A stretch of DNA of 64,000 nt, from positions 6,888-70,887 of the forward strand of contig NZ_CP019335.1 of the NCBI RefSeq assembly GCF_002813915.1. The letters run 5' to 3'. Each line of letters opens with the position of its first letter. The stretch's first letter is position 1. The stretch comes from Tenacibaculum sp. SZ-18. GTDB taxonomy: Bacteria > Bacteroidota > Bacteroidia > Flavobacteriales > Flavobacteriaceae. The translations under genes and the position numbers were made by a program. Below the pieces are notes generated by a model. It worked only from the letters and a program-made list of their open reading frames with translations. It did not search any database and was not told where the DNA came from. Below are positions 18,033-26,714 of this stretch, in pieces.

Positions 18033-18896
18033 TTAAGATGTTTTAGTGGTGTATAAATAAGTGTCTTCTAAAGTTGGTTGTTGTGCTAAAGCTCCATTTG
18101 GTTGTTGGGAACTAATAAATCTTACGATGGAAGAATTACCTTTTAGTAAAGAATGAACTACTAAATGATTTTGCTTAAACTCGTGTAAAGTGTTTTTTTC
18201 AATTGTTGTTTCAAAAACTTTACCTTTTACCTTATCAATCAATTCTTCTTGATCTCCATAGGCGAGTAAATTTCCATTTTTCATTATAGCAACTTTATCA
18301 GCCACAGTATCTATATCTGAAACAATATGTGAAGACAATATCACAATGGCATCATTGGCTAATTGATGAATAAGATCTCTGAATCTCATGCGCTCTTCCG
18401 GATCTAAACCAACAGTTGGTTCATCGAAAATCAACACTTTTGGATCGTTTAATAGAGCTTGGGCAATTCCTACACGTTGTTTCATACCTCCAGAATAACT
18501 CCCAATAGGTTTATGAGCAGCATCCATTAAGTTCAAACCTTCTAAAAGTTGTGTTATTTTAGAGTTTAAATGCTTTCCGCCAACACCTTTCATGGCTGCC
18601 ATATATTTTAAAAATTCAAAAGCGTTTAAGTTAGGATACACTCCAAAATCCTGAGGTAAAAAGCCAATTTGTTTACGCATGTAATTAGGGTCTTTTACAA
18701 CGTTGTTTTTGTTTAAAATAATTTGGCCGTCACTTGGTTTGCTTACAGTAGCAATCATTTTTAGTAAAGTAGATTTACCAGCTCCATTTGGTCCTAACAA
18801 TCCTAATATTCCTTTGTCAATACCAATTGAAAAGTCTTTTAATCCGTATTTGGTTGCACTGTACTTTTTAGATACGTTTTGTATATCGAGTCTCAT
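18033..18896 (-). CDS. ABC transporter ATP-binding protein
   Basis: 287 residues. Walker A GPNGAGKST about residues 35-43, Q-loop within FLPQDFG, signature YSGGMKQRVGIAQAL about 139-153, Walker B VLIFDEPTVGLDPEE about 159-173, and an H-loop in LSSHIVSD. This is the CcmA/NatA-type ATPase that powers ABC-2 exporters. The C-terminal ~70 residues form the extra domain common in this group. It is followed two bases later by the small membrane peptide and then the permease, and preceded by a 67-aa exported protein gene six bases upstream. Confidence 0.95.
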   Translation of the reverse strand: MRLDIQNVSKKYSATKYGLKDFSIGIDKGILGLLGPNGAGKSTLLKMIATVSKPSDGQIILNKNNVVKDPNYMRKQIGFLPQDFGVYPNLNAFEFLKYMAAMKGVGGKHLNSKITQLLEGLNLMDAAHKPIGSYSGGMKQRVGIAQALLNDPKVLIFDEPTVGLDPEERMRFRDLIHQLANDAIVILSSHIVSDIDTVADKVAIMKNGNLLAYGDQEELIDKVKGKVFETTIEKNTLHEFKQNHLVVHSLLKGNSSIVRFISSQQPNGALAQQPTLEDTYLYTTKTS

Positions 18897-18902
18897 AGTT
18901 AT

Positions 18903-19106
18903 TTATTTTAATTGTGTTGAATTATCTTCTAGAATTATGTTAGAAATATTGTTGTTCTTATTTTCTATGTTTTTATCAAACGCTACAGTTGAAGTCACTG
19001 CTTTTTGAATAGTAGAATTATGTTGTTGTTCTTGTTTTGTTTCCGAATTATAGATAACACTCATTGCATACAAAAACATTGTAAAGAATATTTTAAATAG
19101 TTGCAT
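18903..19106 (-). CDS. 67-aa predicted exported protein leading the ABC operon
   Basis: Residues 1-20 (MQLFKIFFTMFLYAMSVIYN) look like a signal peptide or membrane anchor. The remainder is polar, Asn/Thr/Gln-rich and without cysteine. The gene ends six bases before the ATPase start, so it is very likely co-transcribed. No family recognised. Its position as first gene of an exporter operon is compatible with a small secreted or surface peptide, but no leader-cleavage motif is visible. Confidence 0.55.
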   Translation of the reverse strand: MQLFKIFFTMFLYAMSVIYNSETKQEQQHNSTIQKAVTSTVAFDKNIENKNNNISNIILEDNSTQLK

Positions 19107-19293
19107 AATGAATTGATTTTTAGAATTAACACTTCAAAAGTCAATTAAAATCTCAGTTTTTAAAAAGAAGAATGATGAACGTAGTCGCAAAAATGATTTT
19201 ATGGAATTTGAACGATAATCATTGTAATGAGTACATTCAGATAGAAAAAAATATCTTTCATCATTAAAAAGTGTCCTTTTTGCAGGTAATAAT

Positions 19294-19301
19294 TAAGTTT
19301 G
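19294..19301 (+). promoter_or_regulatory. Bacteroidota -7 element upstream of the histidine kinase
   Basis: TAAGTTTG at 19294-19301 matches TANNTTTG, 19 bases before the ATG. A GTG at 19271-19273 stands 20 bases upstream in the -33 position, one base off the consensus TTG. Confidence 0.5.
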
Positions 19302-19320
19302 TAGTAACTATTTTAAATAT

Positions 19321-20304
19321 ATGGGAATGTCTAAACTAGATACTTTGATAGATAATAAACTGGTACAAAACATATTTGTATGGTTCATTCTGTTTATCAT
19401 TTTAATCGGTGGAATTCAATCTGAAAATAGAATTCAAATAGCTCTTTATGCAATTCTATTTTTACTACCTACTATTTACATTACTAATTATTTTGTTCTT
19501 CCATATTTCCAAAAAAGGAAAACTATATTTTTCATACTTTTTATTTTAAGTGGTACGCTATTTACTTTATTGCCGGTTTATGTTATTAGTAAAGCCATAA
19601 ATCAACCGTTAGATGTAAAGATGTTTTTAAACCTGTTTGGGTTTATTTTATTAGCAATGATTTTCGGTATGACTATTCGTATAGCAAGAGATAGTTTTAA
19701 ACGCAGACAAGAGGTAAAGGAAGCTGAATTAAAGTTATTGAAGGGACAACTGAATCCTCATTTTCTATTTAATACATTGAATAATTTGTATGGTTTATCT
19801 GTGGTAAAGTCGGATAAACTACCAAATCTGATGTTGAAACTATCGGATTTATTACGCTACAGTTTGTATGAAACAAGAGAGTCTTTTGTTTCTTTACAAA
19901 AGGAAATGAGTTATTTAGAAAATTATATTTCTCTTGAAAAATTGAGGTTGGAAGAACAAGCAGATATTTCCTTTTCAATTTCTGGAATACTAAAAGATAA
20001 GAAATTAGCTCCAATGTTATTAATTGTGTTTGTTGAGAATGCATTTAAGCATTTGGCTCCTATTGAAGGAGAAAAAAGCACAGTAAATATTGATATTCAT
20101 ATTTCTGAAAATGAATTAGTATTCAAGTGTGAAAATTCATTCGATATACATAGTGATAAAGGTGAGAACCTAGAAAAAGGGAAAAGTGGAATTGGATTAG
20201 TCAATGTCAAAAAAAGACTAGATTTAATTTATCCTGAAGCACATAGTTTAAAAATTGGAAAAACCAAGAGTATTTTTTCTGTTGATTTAAAACTTTCGAT
20301 ATAA
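19321..20304 (+). CDS. LytS/YehU-type sensor histidine kinase
   Basis: 327 residues. Four predicted transmembrane helices in residues 15-125, no extracytoplasmic domain of any size, then a linker helix. The His_kinase domain carries LKGQLNPHFLFNTLNN (phospho-acceptor His in NPHF, about residue 147) and a C-terminal HATPase domain with VENAFKH and GIGLVNVKKRL. This family phosphorylates LytTR response regulators, and such a regulator starts two bases after the stop codon. The pair is divergent from an ABC exporter operon, so control of that exporter, or of the small peptide gene downstream, is a reasonable inference. Confidence 0.95.
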   Translation: MGMSKLDTLIDNKLVQNIFVWFILFIILIGGIQSENRIQIALYAILFLLPTIYITNYFVLPYFQKRKTIFFILFILSGTLFTLLPVYVISKAINQPLDVKMFLNLFGFILLAMIFGMTIRIARDSFKRRQEVKEAELKLLKGQLNPHFLFNTLNNLYGLSVVKSDKLPNLMLKLSDLLRYSLYETRESFVSLQKEMSYLENYISLEKLRLEEQADISFSISGILKDKKLAPMLLIVFVENAFKHLAPIEGEKSTVNIDIHISENELVFKCENSFDIHSDKGENLEKGKSGIGLVNVKKRLDLIYPEAHSLKIGKTKSIFSVDLKLSI

Positions 20305-20305
20305 T

Positions 20306-21022
20306 ATGGAAAAGATAAGATGTTTAATTGCAGACGACGAGCCAATTGCACGTCAAATAATAGAGAATTATATTAAAGATATTCCGTATTTAGAGTTAGT
20401 AACTACTTGCAAGAATGCTTTTGAAGTAATGGAAGTATTGCAAAAAGAGCAAATAGATTTACTATTCTTAGATATCAATATGCCGAAGTTCTCTGGAATA
20501 AGCTTATTAAAATCATTAGCAAAAAAACCAGAGGTTATTATCACAACAGCTTATCCGGAATATGCTATAGAAGGTTTTGAACTTGCCGTGACGGATTACC
20601 TATTAAAACCATTTTCATTAGAACGATTTTTACAAGCAATAGTTAAAGTTCAACAGAAACTCAAAACAACTCCGGTTAGTAATACCCAACCAATAACCGT
20701 AAATAAAGAAAACGAAGCTAATTCGTTGTTCGTTAAAAGCGATAAGAAAATCATAAAGTTAAATTTTGATGAAATTTACTATGTAGAGGCTTATGGTAAT
20801 TATATAAAAATTTATACAGATACCATGATTTTGACACCTCAAACGTTAACCGAGTTTCTTACAAAACTTCCAAACAACTTTTTAAGAATACATAAATCCT
20901 ATGTTATCAATTTTAATCATTTAAAACTTATAGATGGCAATCAGGTAATATTGATTAATGATAAAGTATTACCTGTAGGAAAATCTTATCGAAAGCAATT
21001 AATCAAACGAATTGAAGAATAA
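20306..21022 (+). CDS. LytTR-family response regulator
   Basis: 238 residues. Receiver domain residues 1-120 with the acidic pocket (DDE at 10-12), the phospho-acceptor Asp in LLFLDINMP (about 55) and Lys in YLLKPFS. LytTR DNA-binding domain about 140-238 (YYVEAYGNYIKIYT, FLRIHKSYVIN, LPVGKSYRKQL). It forms a two-component system with the kinase gene two bases upstream. No binding site is identified here. Confidence 0.96.
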   Translation: MEKIRCLIADDEPIARQIIENYIKDIPYLELVTTCKNAFEVMEVLQKEQIDLLFLDINMPKFSGISLLKSLAKKPEVIITTAYPEYAIEGFELAVTDYLLKPFSLERFLQAIVKVQQKLKTTPVSNTQPITVNKENEANSLFVKSDKKIIKLNFDEIYYVEAYGNYIKIYTDTMILTPQTLTEFLTKLPNNFLRIHKSYVINFNHLKLIDGNQVILINDKVLPVGKSYRKQLIKRIEE

Positions 21023-21101
21023 TACTGTATTGTATTACTTTATCTCATATTTACACTAAAGGCACCTTAATTCCAGGATTAGATTTATCTTTTGGTGTAA
21101 C

Positions 21102-21272
21102 TTAGGCAAGTGGGGTGCAATGAATTCCGTTTCCTGAAATATCTGTATCTGTGAAGGCTCCATGTCCATTTGAGCTGATGCCATAAAATAGGTTTCCTTT
21201 ACCAGTAATGTTATTTAAACTTTGTTTATTTAACACAGTTACTCCTTCAAGATTATTAATATTTTTAATCAT
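21102..21272 (-). CDS. Orphan leader-peptide precursor (56 aa)
   Basis: Starting at the ATG at 21272 the product is MIKNINNLEGVTVLNKQSLN followed by NITGKG and a ~30-residue core rich in Gly, Ser and Asn with one cysteine near its end. The leader resembles the double-glycine leaders of Bacteroidota bacteriocin-like precursors (NxxGxxxLxKxxxxxIxGG), and its GVTVLNKQ part parallels the GTVLNRTNQ leader of the peptide at 32675-32902. Here GKG replaces GG. There is no peptidase-containing transporter next door, so processing would have to come from elsewhere, for example the exporter at 33685. A longer frame exists from a TTG at 21284 but the ATG is preferred. Confidence 0.6.
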   Translation of the reverse strand: MIKNINNLEGVTVLNKQSLNNITGKGNLFYGISSNGHGAFTDTDISGNGIHCTPLA

Positions 21273-21374
21273 TTTTATTCCCAATAAAATAAAGCTAAAA
21301 ATAAATAGAGAAGTAGCCTTAAATATCTTTCTTAGTAAACCAATATTCTTTCCGAAATATATTTTTACAACAGT

Positions 21375-21395
21375 AATTAGAAAGCATTTCTAATT
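21375..21395. repeat. Perfect 9-bp palindrome upstream of lspA
   Basis: AATTAGAAA (21375-21383) and TTTCTAATT (21387-21395) with a 3-base centre. It lies 15 bases upstream of the lspA -7 element, where a -33 contact would be expected, and about 100 bases upstream of the divergent peptide gene. A protein-binding site is plausible; there is no T tract for a terminator. Confidence 0.55.
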
Positions 21396-21409
21396 CAATA
21401 GAATATTCT

Positions 21410-21417
21410 TACTTTTG
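21410..21417 (+). promoter_or_regulatory. lspA promoter -7 element
   Basis: TACTTTTG matches TANNTTTG and lies 20 bases upstream of the lspA ATG. A -33 TTG is not obvious; the palindrome at 21375-21395 occupies that position. Confidence 0.5.
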
Positions 21418-21436
21418 TTCCTATTAAATTTAAAAA

Positions 21437-22024
21437 ATGTCAAAGAAATCTATTGCAATTCTTACCGTTATACTAGCAATTTTAATTGATCAAATCACTA
21501 AAATATATATAAAGACTCACTTTTATTTAGGGGAGGAAATAAAAGTACTAGGTTTGGATTGGTTTCGAATTCATTTCACAGAAAATAATGGAATGGCTTG
21601 GGGCCTTGAGTTCGGTGGTAAAGCAGGAAAGTTGTTCTTGACATTATTTAGAATTGTTGCTGTTGGAGCAATTATTTACTGGTTGCGAGATACTATTAAG
21701 AACAAATTCCATAACGGAGTAATAATTGCAATTTCATTAATCCTTGCTGGTGCAATTGGTAATATAATTGACTCGGTCTTCTACGGTGTTATTTTTTCAG
21801 AATCGAAAAGTGGAGGGGCAATAGCAACTATGTTCCCTGAACAAGGTTATGAGGACTTCTTTTTTGGTAAAGTAGTTGATATGTTATATTTCCCAATGTA
21901 TCAAGGCGAAAGTTTTACGTTTTTCAATGCGATTTTTAATGGAGCCGATAGTTGGATTAGTATCGGAGTAGTATTGTTATTTATTCTGCATAAACATGCA
22001 TTTCCAAAGAAAGAGGAAGCATAA
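21437..22024 (+). CDS. lspA: Signal peptidase II (lipoprotein signal peptidase)
   Basis: 195 residues, an aspartic protease that removes signal peptides from diacylglyceryl-modified prolipoproteins in the inner membrane. Four transmembrane helices. Conserved blocks are IDQITK near the N-terminus, FTENNGMAWG, the catalytic Asp in GNIIDSVFYG (about 117) and the second catalytic Asp in FNGADSWISIG (about 175). An insertion of about 35 residues between the two Asp blocks is usual for Bacteroidota. In related genomes it normally follows ileS and dksA; here it has its own promoter-like element instead. Confidence 0.96.
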   Translation: MSKKSIAILTVILAILIDQITKIYIKTHFYLGEEIKVLGLDWFRIHFTENNGMAWGLEFGGKAGKLFLTLFRIVAVGAIIYWLRDTIKNKFHNGVIIAISLILAGAIGNIIDSVFYGVIFSESKSGGAIATMFPEQGYEDFFFGKVVDMLYFPMYQGESFTFFNAIFNGADSWISIGVVLLFILHKHAFPKKEEA

Positions 22025-22069
22025 TACTCTTTTCAATTTCTTTTTTTAGTACCTTTCAAATAAAAAATC

Positions 22070-22675
22070 ATGCGTTTTTTAAAATATCTTGCGGTGTTTT
22101 TATTGGGGTTTTTACTTGCTAAACTCTGGTATGATAGGCAAAAGCCAGTTTATCAAGCTGAAGAAGTGAAGGTAATGGTTAATGAAATTAAGAATCTAAG
22201 CAAGTTGGTCGTTTCACAAGGTAACTATTCTGAAATGTATAGTTCCGGCGATACTAAAAAGTACTTTTTCGATTATTTACAGTTTCAGAAAAAAGCCATT
22301 GTGTCTGTAAATGCGAAGGTTGAAGTGGGTTATGATTTGTCTCAAATAGATATTCAAATTGATAGTCTAAATAGAGAAATTATCATTAATAAAATTCCTG
22401 AACAAGAAGTTGTTATTTCTCCTGAGGTCAAATATTTCGACCTAAAACAGAGTCAATTCAATACATTTTCAAAGGAGGAACTCAATACAGTCAATTCTAA
22501 AGCTATTGAAAGGTTAAAAGAAACCATAGAATTAACAAATCAAAAGAAAGAAGCTAAAAGACGTTTATTTGAAGAGTTATCCAAAATTTATCAGTTATCC
22601 AAAATTTATCGTTGGAAGGTTGTAGATAATACCAATTCTATTGATTTAGATAAGATAATGCTCATCAAAGATTAA
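22070..22675 (+). CDS. DUF4230 family protein
   Basis: 201 residues with an N-terminal membrane anchor (residues 4-20) and a DUF4230 body, recognisable from the Glu/Val-rich strand region and the YFDLKQSQFNTFSKEEL helix. Function unknown; members are small membrane-anchored periplasmic proteins. Near the C-terminus LSKIYQ and LSKIYR lie side by side, encoded by an exact 18-bp tandem duplication. It is 45 bases downstream of lspA and may be co-transcribed with it. Confidence 0.8.
   Translation: MRFLKYLAVFLLGFLLAKLWYDRQKPVYQAEEVKVMVNEIKNLSKLVVSQGNYSEMYSSGDTKKYFFDYLQFQKKAIVSVNAKVEVGYDLSQIDIQIDSLNREIIINKIPEQEVVISPEVKYFDLKQSQFNTFSKEELNTVNSKAIERLKETIELTNQKKEAKRRLFEELSKIYQLSKIYRWKVVDNTNSIDLDKIMLIKD
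22575..22610 (+). repeat. 18-bp exact tandem duplication inside the DUF4230 gene
   Basis: AGTTATCCAAAATTTATC occurs at 22575-22592 and again at 22593-22610. It keeps the frame and adds six residues to a helix. Confidence 0.9.
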
Positions 22676-23042
22676 TAGAATAACAGATTACAAATAGATT
22701 AATTGCTTATAAATTTACTCTCTATTTACATGATCATTTATTAATGCATATAATTTTTTCAATTAGTCAATATATGTTAATCGGTTTTTTAAAAGGCTAA
22801 TAAATGCTATTTATATTAGAAGATATTAAAAAAATAGTATCATTAAGTTAAGTAGATGGTAAAAGATTATTTATGATTTAATTTTATCAATAATGATTCA
22901 TGTGAATTAATCATTAAAGATGTAACGATTCATTTCAGGCTTAAACTCTCTTTCTGAATAAATTTTTATGATAAATGATAAGAGAGCGGTTCTTGAATTA
23001 ACTAATAATTTGATATAGCTATCATTATGAAATAAATTCTCT
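22676..23042. other. Gene-free AT-rich stretch
   Basis: 367 bases between two convergent genes. The only structure seen is a 7-bp CTCTCTT/AAGAGAG inverted repeat with a 27-base loop around 22950-22990. No gene or clear terminator seen. Confidence 0.4.
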
Positions 23043-23465
23043 TTATTTTGGTAGTTTATTACTTAACAAACCATAAATAAGAGCTCCTAATAAGGCTCCA
23101 ATTAATACAATTATAATTGAAAAGATTCCATTTCCTATTAAAACAAAAATTGGTGCAGGGCAGGCACCAGCTAAAGCCCAGCCTAAACCAAAAATAGTTC
23201 CTCCAAGTATTGCTTTTATGTAGTGTTTGTCTTTTGGTTTTGGAGTAATCGGGTTTCCTAAATAATCTTTAATGTATTGTCTTTTAAACAGAAACATTAA
23301 CACTACGGATATAAAAACCGCTGAACCAATAATTCCATACATATGGAAAGATTGAAACTTAAACATTTCAAAAATCCTATACCATGAAATTGCTTCTGAT
23401 TTCGATAATATGATTCCAAATAGAATCCCGATAATTAAAAATCTTACATACTTCATCTTAGCCAA
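23043..23465 (-). CDS. YeeE/YedE family protein, C-terminal half of a split pair
   Basis: 140 residues with four predicted transmembrane helices. The signature LAGACPAPIFVLIGNG carries the conserved cysteine of the YeeE/YedE (TsuA/PmpA-like) family, which moves thiosulfate or persulfide sulfur across the inner membrane. The gene overlaps the other half (23458-24018) by 8 bases. Split two-subunit versions (PmpA/PmpB type) are common in Bacteroidota, so this is a normal pair rather than a broken gene. Confidence 0.9.
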   Translation of the reverse strand: MAKMKYVRFLIIGILFGIILSKSEAISWYRIFEMFKFQSFHMYGIIGSAVFISVVLMFLFKRQYIKDYLGNPITPKPKDKHYIKAILGGTIFGLGWALAGACPAPIFVLIGNGIFSIIIVLIGALLGALIYGLLSNKLPK

Positions 23466-24018
23466 AAATTAAAGGGAATATTAACCAAATCATAATCAAA
23501 CCACCAATAAAGAAACCAATAACCGCAATTAATGATGGTAATTGTAAATTACTTAAACCAGTAATTGCATGTCCTGAGGTACATCCACCAGCATAACGTG
23601 TACCAAAACCAATAAGAATTCCTGCAAATAATAAAAGGAGGAAACCTTTAATGGTTAAAGTAGTATTTAAACTAAATAGCTCATCTGGTACATATGAGTT
23701 TTGATTGTATGTAAAACCTAGAGTTTCTAACTCTTTTATAGTTTCTGGATTTATAGAATCTAATCCATAAGGTGTTAAAAAGGTAGAACTAATAAAACCA
23801 CCAATAATAAGTCCAACTAAAAAGAGTAAACTCCAATCGCGTTCTCTCCAATCTTTTTTAAAGTAATCTGATAATTTATCTGCCCCAGCAATGGTACAAA
23901 TGGTTTCTAAATTAGTTGAAACTCCAAAGCTTTTACCAAAGTAAAAAAATAAAAAGAGAATCATTGATATCAAAGGTCCTGACACATACCAAGGCCAAGG
24001 TTGTAAAAGTATTTCCAT
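23458..24018 (-). CDS. YeeE/YedE family protein, N-terminal half of a split pair
   Basis: 186 residues with about five transmembrane helices. The YAGGCTSGHAITGLSNLQ block contains the conserved sulfur-handling cysteine. It pairs with the 140-residue partner whose start overlaps its 3' end. Its own ATG shares one base with the waaA stop codon, so waaA and the pair are translationally coupled. The link between LPS and sulfur transport is probably only positional. Confidence 0.92.
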   Translation of the reverse strand: MEILLQPWPWYVSGPLISMILFLFFYFGKSFGVSTNLETICTIAGADKLSDYFKKDWRERDWSLLFLVGLIIGGFISSTFLTPYGLDSINPETIKELETLGFTYNQNSYVPDELFSLNTTLTIKGFLLLLFAGILIGFGTRYAGGCTSGHAITGLSNLQLPSLIAVIGFFIGGLIMIWLIFPLIFG

Positions 24019-25259
24019 TATTGTATATGTTGTTTTATGTACGCTATAATAGTATTAGTAGCACCAATATTAGTATTTATGTAGGACTTGCAAATATTTC
24101 CCATTGCTACTCTTAAGCTTATATTGTTTTTTAATTCGACCAAAGTACTAATTAATTCTTTATTATTCTTAACAGTTTTACTCCCTCCTAATGCGAGCAG
24201 TTCATGGGCTTCATTAAATTTCTGATACTTGTTATCTCCATAAATTATAGGAATGCCAAAGGTAGCTGGTTCTAAAATATTATGTAATCCTGTTGCCAAA
24301 CCTCCACCAACGTAAGCAATGTTGGCATAAGAGTAGATTTTTGTTAATATTCCAATGGTATTAACAATAAATACATTATAATTTTTCAGGTTAACATTAT
24401 TTCTTTCAGAATACAATATTGTTTTTTTAAGAATTGATTTTCTTAGAGTTTCAATACTTACTGGGTCTATTTTGTGCGGTGCAATGATAAATTTTTCTTC
24501 ATCTGTAGCAACTTCATTTATATATTTTACAAGTAAATCCTCATCTTCCTTCCATGTACTTCCAGCAACAACTGTATACTTGTTGTTTTTAAATTCCTCA
24601 ATAAAATTGATAGAGTTATTCTGATTTAAAATTTTATACACTCTGTCGAAGCGTGTATCACCAGAAAGGGTAACATTTTTGAAGTCAATTTGATTCAGTA
24701 ACTTTATTGAGCTTGTATTCTGAACGAAGAAATGATTGAAGGCAGATAAGAAGTTACGCATCCATTTTCCGTAAGATTTAAAAAATAATTGATCTTTTCT
24801 GAATATTCCAGAAACTAATAATGTTTTTGTCTTTGTTTTACGAAGTTCATTTAACAGATTTGGCCAAAATTCGTACTTGACTATAATTGCCAAATCAGGG
24901 TGTACTTGATGAATAAAACGTCTCATATTTTTTGAAGTGTCAAAAGGTAGATAACACACAACATCAGCTAAATCATAATTTTTACGAATTTCATATCCAG
25001 ATGGAGAGAAGAAGGTAACTACAATTTTATAATCTGAATAGAGACTTTTTAACTGTTCAATAATTGGTCGTGCTTGCTCAAATTCACCTAAAGAAGCAGC
25101 ATGAATCCAAAAAACCTTATCGTTTGTTTTAATGCTTTCTAAAGCACGAAATGTGTCTTTTCTACCACTTACAAATAATCCTAGCTTAGCGTTAAAAACA
25201 GCTATTACTTTGATGAAAAAATAAACGATGCGTATAATTAAATTATAAATAAAAAGCAT
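24018..25259 (-). CDS. waaA: 3-deoxy-D-manno-octulosonic acid transferase
   Basis: 413 residues. It transfers Kdo from CMP-Kdo to the lipid A precursor at the inner membrane. N-terminal membrane anchor (residues 5-22), the conserved HAASLGEFEQARPIIEQLK block with the catalytic Glu, then a GT-B fold with FFSPSGYEIRKNY, VKYEFWPNLL and the acceptor or nucleotide-site block YVGGGLATGLHNILEPA. Downstream of accC but separated from it by a strong terminator, so expression may depend on read-through or its own promoter. Confidence 0.96.
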   Translation of the reverse strand: MLFIYNLIIRIVYFFIKVIAVFNAKLGLFVSGRKDTFRALESIKTNDKVFWIHAASLGEFEQARPIIEQLKSLYSDYKIVVTFFSPSGYEIRKNYDLADVVCYLPFDTSKNMRRFIHQVHPDLAIIVKYEFWPNLLNELRKTKTKTLLVSGIFRKDQLFFKSYGKWMRNFLSAFNHFFVQNTSSIKLLNQIDFKNVTLSGDTRFDRVYKILNQNNSINFIEEFKNNKYTVVAGSTWKEDEDLLVKYINEVATDEEKFIIAPHKIDPVSIETLRKSILKKTILYSERNNVNLKNYNVFIVNTIGILTKIYSYANIAYVGGGLATGLHNILEPATFGIPIIYGDNKYQKFNEAHELLALGGSKTVKNNKELISTLVELKNNISLRVAMGNICKSYINTNIGATNTIIAYIKQHIQ

Positions 25260-25278
25260 GTGACGAAATTACCAAATA

Positions 25279-25310
25279 AAAAATCAGTGACCACGTGGTC
25301 ACTGATTTTT
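25279..25310 (-). terminator. 32-bp perfect palindromic terminator after accC
   Basis: AAAAATCAGTGACCAC and its exact reverse complement are directly joined at 25294/25295. On the minus strand the hairpin ends in a T tract. It separates accC from waaA. Confidence 0.85.
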
Positions 25311-25329
25311 AACTAAATATATTTAGAAC

Positions 25330-26667
25330 TTATTTTATCTCGAAGTCTTCCATGAATTTTGTAGTGTAATTACCTGCTACATAATCTGGATGATCCATTA
25401 ATTGTCTATGGAAAGGAATTGTTGTTTTAATTCCTTCAATAATATACTCATCTAACGCACGCTTCATTTTATTAATTGCTTCTTCACGTGTTTGTGCAGT
25501 CACAATTAATTTAGCGATCATTGAATCGTAGTTTGGAGGAATTGTATATCCAGCATAAGAATGTGTATCAATACGAACTCCATGACCACCTGGTTCGTGA
25601 TAAGAAGTTATCTTACCTGGAGAAGGTCTAAAGTTTTTATGTGGATCTTCAGCGTTAATTCTACATTCAATTGAGTGTAATTGAGGAGTATAGTTTTTAC
25701 CAGAAATTGGTACGCCAGCAGCTACTAAAATTTGCTCACGGATTAAGTCATAATCAACTACTTCTTCTGTAATTGGGTGCTCTACCTGGATACGAGTATT
25801 CATTTCCATAAAGTAGAAGTTACGGTGTTTATCAACTAAAAATTCTACCGTACCAGCACCTTCATACTTAATATATTCCGCAGCTTTAACTGCAGCTTCC
25901 CCCATTGCATGTCTTAATTCATCAGTCATGAATGGAGAAGGAGTTTCTTCCGTTAATTTTTGATGACGACGCTGAACCGAACAATCTCTTTCAGATAAGT
26001 GACACGCCTTACCAAATGAATCACCTACAATTTGAATTTCAATATGTCTTGGTTCTTCAATTAATTTCTCCATGTACATTCCGTCGTTTCCAAAAGAAGC
26101 TTTTGCTTCCATGCGAGCAGAATCCCATGCTGGTTTTAAATCTTCTTTATTCCAAACAGCACGCATTCCTTTACCACCTCCACCGGCAGTTGCTTTAAGC
26201 ATTACAGGAAATCCCATATCTACAGCAATTTTTTCAGCTTCTTCGTAAGAGTCTAAAATTCCTTCAGATCCAGGAATACATGGTACACCTGCAGCAATCA
26301 TCGTTGCTTTTGCAGTTGCTTTATCTCCCATTTTAGAGATCATTTCTTCACTCGCCCCGATAAATTTAATATCGTGCTCCTCACACAACTTAGAAAATTT
26401 TGCATTTTCAGAAAGGAAACCATATCCAGGGTGAATGGCATCAGCATTTGTGATTTCAGCAGCAGCAATAATTCTGTCCATTTTTAAGTAAGACTCGTTA
26501 CTCGGAGCAGGGCCAATACATACAGCCTCATCAGCAAACCTTACGTGTAAACTTTCAGCATCTGCTTTAGAGTATACCGCTACAGTTTTGATGCCCATTT
26601 CTTTACAGGTACGAATTACACGTAGTGCAATCTCACCTCTATTGGCAATTAATATCTTTTTAAACAT
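25330..26667 (-). CDS. accC: Acetyl-CoA carboxylase, biotin carboxylase subunit
   Basis: 445 residues from the ATG at 26667 ([17 protein letters not shown] is the normal N-terminus; a longer in-frame start at 26691 adds eight unlikely residues). It carboxylates biotin on BCCP using ATP and bicarbonate, the first step of fatty acid synthesis. ATP-grasp features: the Gly-rich loop [37 protein letters not shown], the catalytic [13 protein letters not shown] and the biotin carboxylase C-terminal domain. It follows accB by about 47 bases and fabH, a classic fatty-acid gene order. Confidence 0.98.
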   Translation of the reverse strand: MFKKILIANRGEIALRVIRTCKEMGIKTVAVYSKADAESLHVRFADEAVCIGPAPSNESYLKMDRIIAAAEITNADAIHPGYGFLSENAKFSKLCEEHDIKFIGASEEMISKMGDKATAKATMIAAGVPCIPGSEGILDSYEEAEKIAVDMGFPVMLKATAGGGGKGMRAVWNKEDLKPAWDSARMEAKASFGNDGMYMEKLIEEPRHIEIQIVGDSFGKACHLSERDCSVQRRHQKLTEETPSPFMTDELRHAMGEAAVKAAEYIKYEGAGTVEFLVDKHRNFYFMEMNTRIQVEHPITEEVVDYDLIREQILVAAGVPISGKNYTPQLHSIECRINAEDPHKNFRPSPGKITSYHEPGGHGVRIDTHSYAGYTIPPNYDSMIAKLIVTAQTREEAINKMKRALDEYIIEGIKTTIPFHRQLMDHPDYVAGNYTTKFMEDFEIK

Positions 26668-26714
26668 AATTGATAAGTTTTTTAAACTCAATAGATTGAG
26701 TTATAAGACTTAAA

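Noticed and set aside
23043-24018. Frameshift splitting a single YeeE/YedE gene
   Set aside because: Two-gene versions with a short overlap are common and each half has intact signature cysteine and start codon.
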